A DNA stretch of 64,000 nt from Longibaculum muris. GTDB taxonomy: Bacteria > Bacillota_I > Bacilli_A > Erysipelotrichales > Coprobacillaceae. The notes under the pieces were generated by a model. It ran no database searches. It saw nothing but the letters and a program-made list of their open reading frames with translations, and was not told the DNA's origin. Made by a program: the position numbers and the translations under genes. The stretch spans positions 1 to 64,000 of the forward strand of contig NZ_SMCQ01000012.1 of assembly GCF_004343035.1 (NCBI RefSeq), written 5' to 3'. Positions 62,238 through 64,000 of this stretch are shown here, one piece after another; within the stretch, counting starts at the first letter, position 1; the number at the start of each line of letters is the position of its first letter.

Positions 62238-62259
62238 ATAGACGAGTTTTCTCGTCTAT
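62238..62259 (-). terminator. Terminator after rsmG
   Basis: ATAGACGAG and CTCGTCTAT form a 9-bp stem with loop TTTT; TTTTTG follows on the minus strand. Confidence 0.85.
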
Positions 62260-62960
62260 AATGGTTTCTTTTTGATTTTTCCAAATGGTCTTGGATAAGT
62301 CTTAGGTGTATTTTTAACTTTATGAATAAAGATATTAGAACGATGATCATTCTCATCAGTCAATGTAAAATCAACTTCCTTCATAACCTTTCCACCTAAT
62401 TTTTCAATTCCATTTTTAGCTTCACTTAATTCTTCTTTAGCTTTTAAACCTTTCAATGTAATGAAATCACCATCTAATTTAACCAATGGTAAACATAATT
62501 CATCTAAAATATTTAATCTTGCGACTGCTCTTGCAGTAACAATATCAAATGATTCACGATGGTCAATAGCGTATTCTTCAGCTCGTGCACTAATTGCCTT
62601 GACATTGTTAAGTTCTAAAACTTTTATTAAATGATTTAAAAATGTAATACGTTTTGTAAGTGAATCAACGATTGTTATTTTTAAATCCGGATAAACAATC
62701 TTTAATGGGATAGAAGGAAAACCAGCACCAGCTCCGATATCACATAGAGATTGGTTATTTAAGATATAATCAAAGGAAATTGTTAATGAATCATAGAAAT
62801 GTTTTAAATAAACATCTTCTTTATTGGTAATTGCTGTGAGATTCATTTTTTCATTCCATTCAATTAATGTTTCATAATATAATTCAAATTGTTTTAATTG
62901 TTTATTTGATAATTGTATACCTTTATCTGCTAAGGCTTTTAAGAATTGTTCTTGATTCAT
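62256..62960 (-). CDS. rsmG: 16S rRNA (guanine-527-N7) methyltransferase RsmG
   Basis: A 234-aa GidB-family methyltransferase. SAM motif LCDIGAGAGFPSIPLKI and the family blocks NLTAIT, HFYDSL and VTARAVARL are present. It follows mnmG by 9 bp, the classic oriC-proximal pair. Confidence 0.97.
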   Translation of the reverse strand: MNQEQFLKALADKGIQLSNKQLKQFELYYETLIEWNEKMNLTAITNKEDVYLKHFYDSLTISFDYILNNQSLCDIGAGAGFPSIPLKIVYPDLKITIVDSLTKRITFLNHLIKVLELNNVKAISARAEEYAIDHRESFDIVTARAVARLNILDELCLPLVKLDGDFITLKGLKAKEELSEAKNGIEKLGGKVMKEVDFTLTDENDHRSNIFIHKVKNTPKTYPRPFGKIKKKPL

Positions 62961-62969
62961 ATATACCTC

Positions 62970-64000
62970 TTAATAATGTTGTTTTAAGTAAATAAGTAAG
63001 ACCGAAATATCCGCTGGATTAATTCCTGAAATACGCGATGCTTGAGCTATTGTTATAGGTTTAATTTGAGATAATTTTTGTTTTGCTTCTAATGATAAGT
63101 TTAAGACATCATCATAATTAATATCACTTGGAATTTGTTTTTCTTCCATTTTCTTAACTTTTTCTACTTGTCTTTGTGCCTTATCAATATATCCTTTATA
63201 TTTAATTAAAATTGTAACACGTTTTTCTTCTTCTGGAGTTAAAGTTGTTTCACCAATAAATGGTTTTAATTTTTGATAATCCATTTCTGGTCTTTGTAAT
63301 AAAGCTTTTGCACTAATTCCTTCACTTAAGCGAGAAGAACCTAATGCTTCTAAAACATCATTAACCTCACTCTTTGGGGTAAAACGAATACTTTCTAAAC
63401 GTTCAATCTCATCATGAATATGATCCATTTTATCCAAATAAGCTTGATAAACTTCATCACTGACAAGATGTGCATCATGTCCATATGTTCTTAAACGCTC
63501 ATCAGCATTATCATGACGCAATAATAAACGATATTCTGCACGTGATGTCAACATACGATAAGGTTCTTTGGTTCCTTTAGTTACCAAATCATCAATCATA
63601 ACACCAATATAAGCTTCATTACGTTTTAAAACTAATGGATCCTCATTATCTAATTTCTTAGTTGCATTAATTCCAGCAATCAATCCCTGTGCAGCAGCTT
63701 CTTCATAACCACTTGTGCCATTGATTTGACCGGCTGTAAACAAATTCTTAATTACCTTTGTTTCTAATGATGGCCATAATTGTAATGGATCAATTGCATC
63801 ATATTCAATTGCATAAGCATATTTTAAAATAACACAATCTTCTAATCCAGGAATTGTACGAATCATTTTTTCTTGGATATCATGTGGCATTGAAGTTGAA
63901 AATCCTTGAACATAGATAGTATTCATTTCTTTTGATTCTGGTTCTAAGAAGATTTGATGTTGTGGTTTATCAGAAAATTTAACAATCTTATCTTCGATAG
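62970..64000 (-). CDS. mnmG: tRNA uridine-5-carboxymethylaminomethyl modification enzyme MnmG, 5'-truncated by window edge
   Basis: The C-terminal part of the MnmG (GidA) FAD enzyme; the reading frame stays open to the window edge, so the start is outside. Visible blocks: the GFSTSMPHDIQEKM motif, FTAGQINGTSGYEEAAAQGLIAGINA in outline, TSRAEYRLLLRHDNAD, and the C-terminal ISGINPADISVLLIYL helical domain that binds MnmE and tRNA. About 340 residues are present of roughly 620 expected. With MnmE it makes cmnm5U34 in tRNA. Confidence 0.97.
   Translation of the reverse strand, partial: IEDKIVKFSDKPQHQIFLEPESKEMNTIYVQGFSTSMPHDIQEKMIRTIPGLEDCVILKYAYAIEYDAIDPLQLWPSLETKVIKNLFTAGQINGTSGYEEAAAQGLIAGINATKKLDNEDPLVLKRNEAYIGVMIDDLVTKGTKEPYRMLTSRAEYRLLLRHDNADERLRTYGHDAHLVSDEVYQAYLDKMDHIHDEIERLESIRFTPKSEVNDVLEALGSSRLSEGISAKALLQRPEMDYQKLKPFIGETTLTPEEEKRVTILIKYKGYIDKAQRQVEKVKKMEEKQIPSDINYDDVLNLSLEAKQKLSQIKPITIAQASRISGINPADISVLLIYLKQHY

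Noticed and set aside
55183-62960. parS or Noc-binding sites near the ParB/Noc gene
   Set aside because: I looked for TGTTTCACGTGAAACA and ATTTCCCGGGAAAT-like sequences and saw no convincing match.

Overview
The window is a low-GC chromosomal segment of an anaerobic, gut-type Firmicute. The gene set (two glycyl radical enzymes with activases, an [FeFe]-hydrogenase, FeoAB, PTS sugar uptake) and protein style suggest the Erysipelotrichia/Coprobacillaceae group, but this is inference and no rRNA gene lies in the window. Most genes are on the minus strand. The right edge holds rsmG and the 5'-truncated mnmG, genes normally near oriC, so the origin probably lies to the right and most genes run co-directionally with replication. 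The left edge carries a very strong minus-strand promoter with an A/T-rich UP-like tract that points out of the window, probably into an rRNA operon.

Layout. 0.2-3.5 kb: an ABC substrate-binding protein and permease without ATPase, then two paralogous zinc-ribbon membrane proteins. 3.6-10 kb: a YhfW-like FAD/Rieske oxidoreductase and a lactose/cellobiose-type PTS operon with BglG-family regulator, a duplicated EIIB and a YdjC/ChbG deacetylase. 10-17.5 kb: a complete phosphate regulon (two pstS, pstCAB, phoU, phoB, phoR) with phased Pho-box-like repeats before each pstS. 17.7-23.5 kb: an SdpI-type protein, a methyltransferase, a YbiW-type glycyl radical enzyme with divergent activase, HIT and DeoR genes. 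23.6-26.5 kb: a feo operon with three matching inverted-repeat operators and a 53-aa FeoB-associated cysteine-rich protein. 26.5-30 kb: a lipoprotein and serCA.

30-41.5 kb is the most unusual stretch. It has a diguanylate cyclase beside a stand-alone serine recombinase with two 28-bp dyad sites between them; a PHP phosphatase; a heterodimeric ABC exporter with MarR regulator; two G3E GTPases, one very His-rich and one fused to a YcgQ/DUF1980-like domain; an MFS exporter preceded by a 35-aa leader peptide and transcription attenuator; an XRE regulator; and a type I toxin-antitoxin locus in which convergent RNAs share a terminator.

41.5-64 kb: queuosine genes tgt-queA-queH; [FeFe]-hydrogenase; an aminotransferase with Lrp regulator; a lactonase-fold protein; an ABC-2 exporter with MerR regulator; a TPP-riboswitch thiamine salvage operon (thiM, thiE, HAD, thiD); an Rpn-type nuclease gene of different composition; a ParB/Noc protein; a PflD-PflC-fructose-6-phosphate-aldolase-like cluster under a DeoR regulator whose promoter is bracketed by a 15-bp inverted operator pair; a LytTR regulator with membrane partner; rsmG and partial mnmG. 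Intrinsic terminators separate most units, many of them bidirectional. All functions are read from motifs and remembered families; no database search was run.
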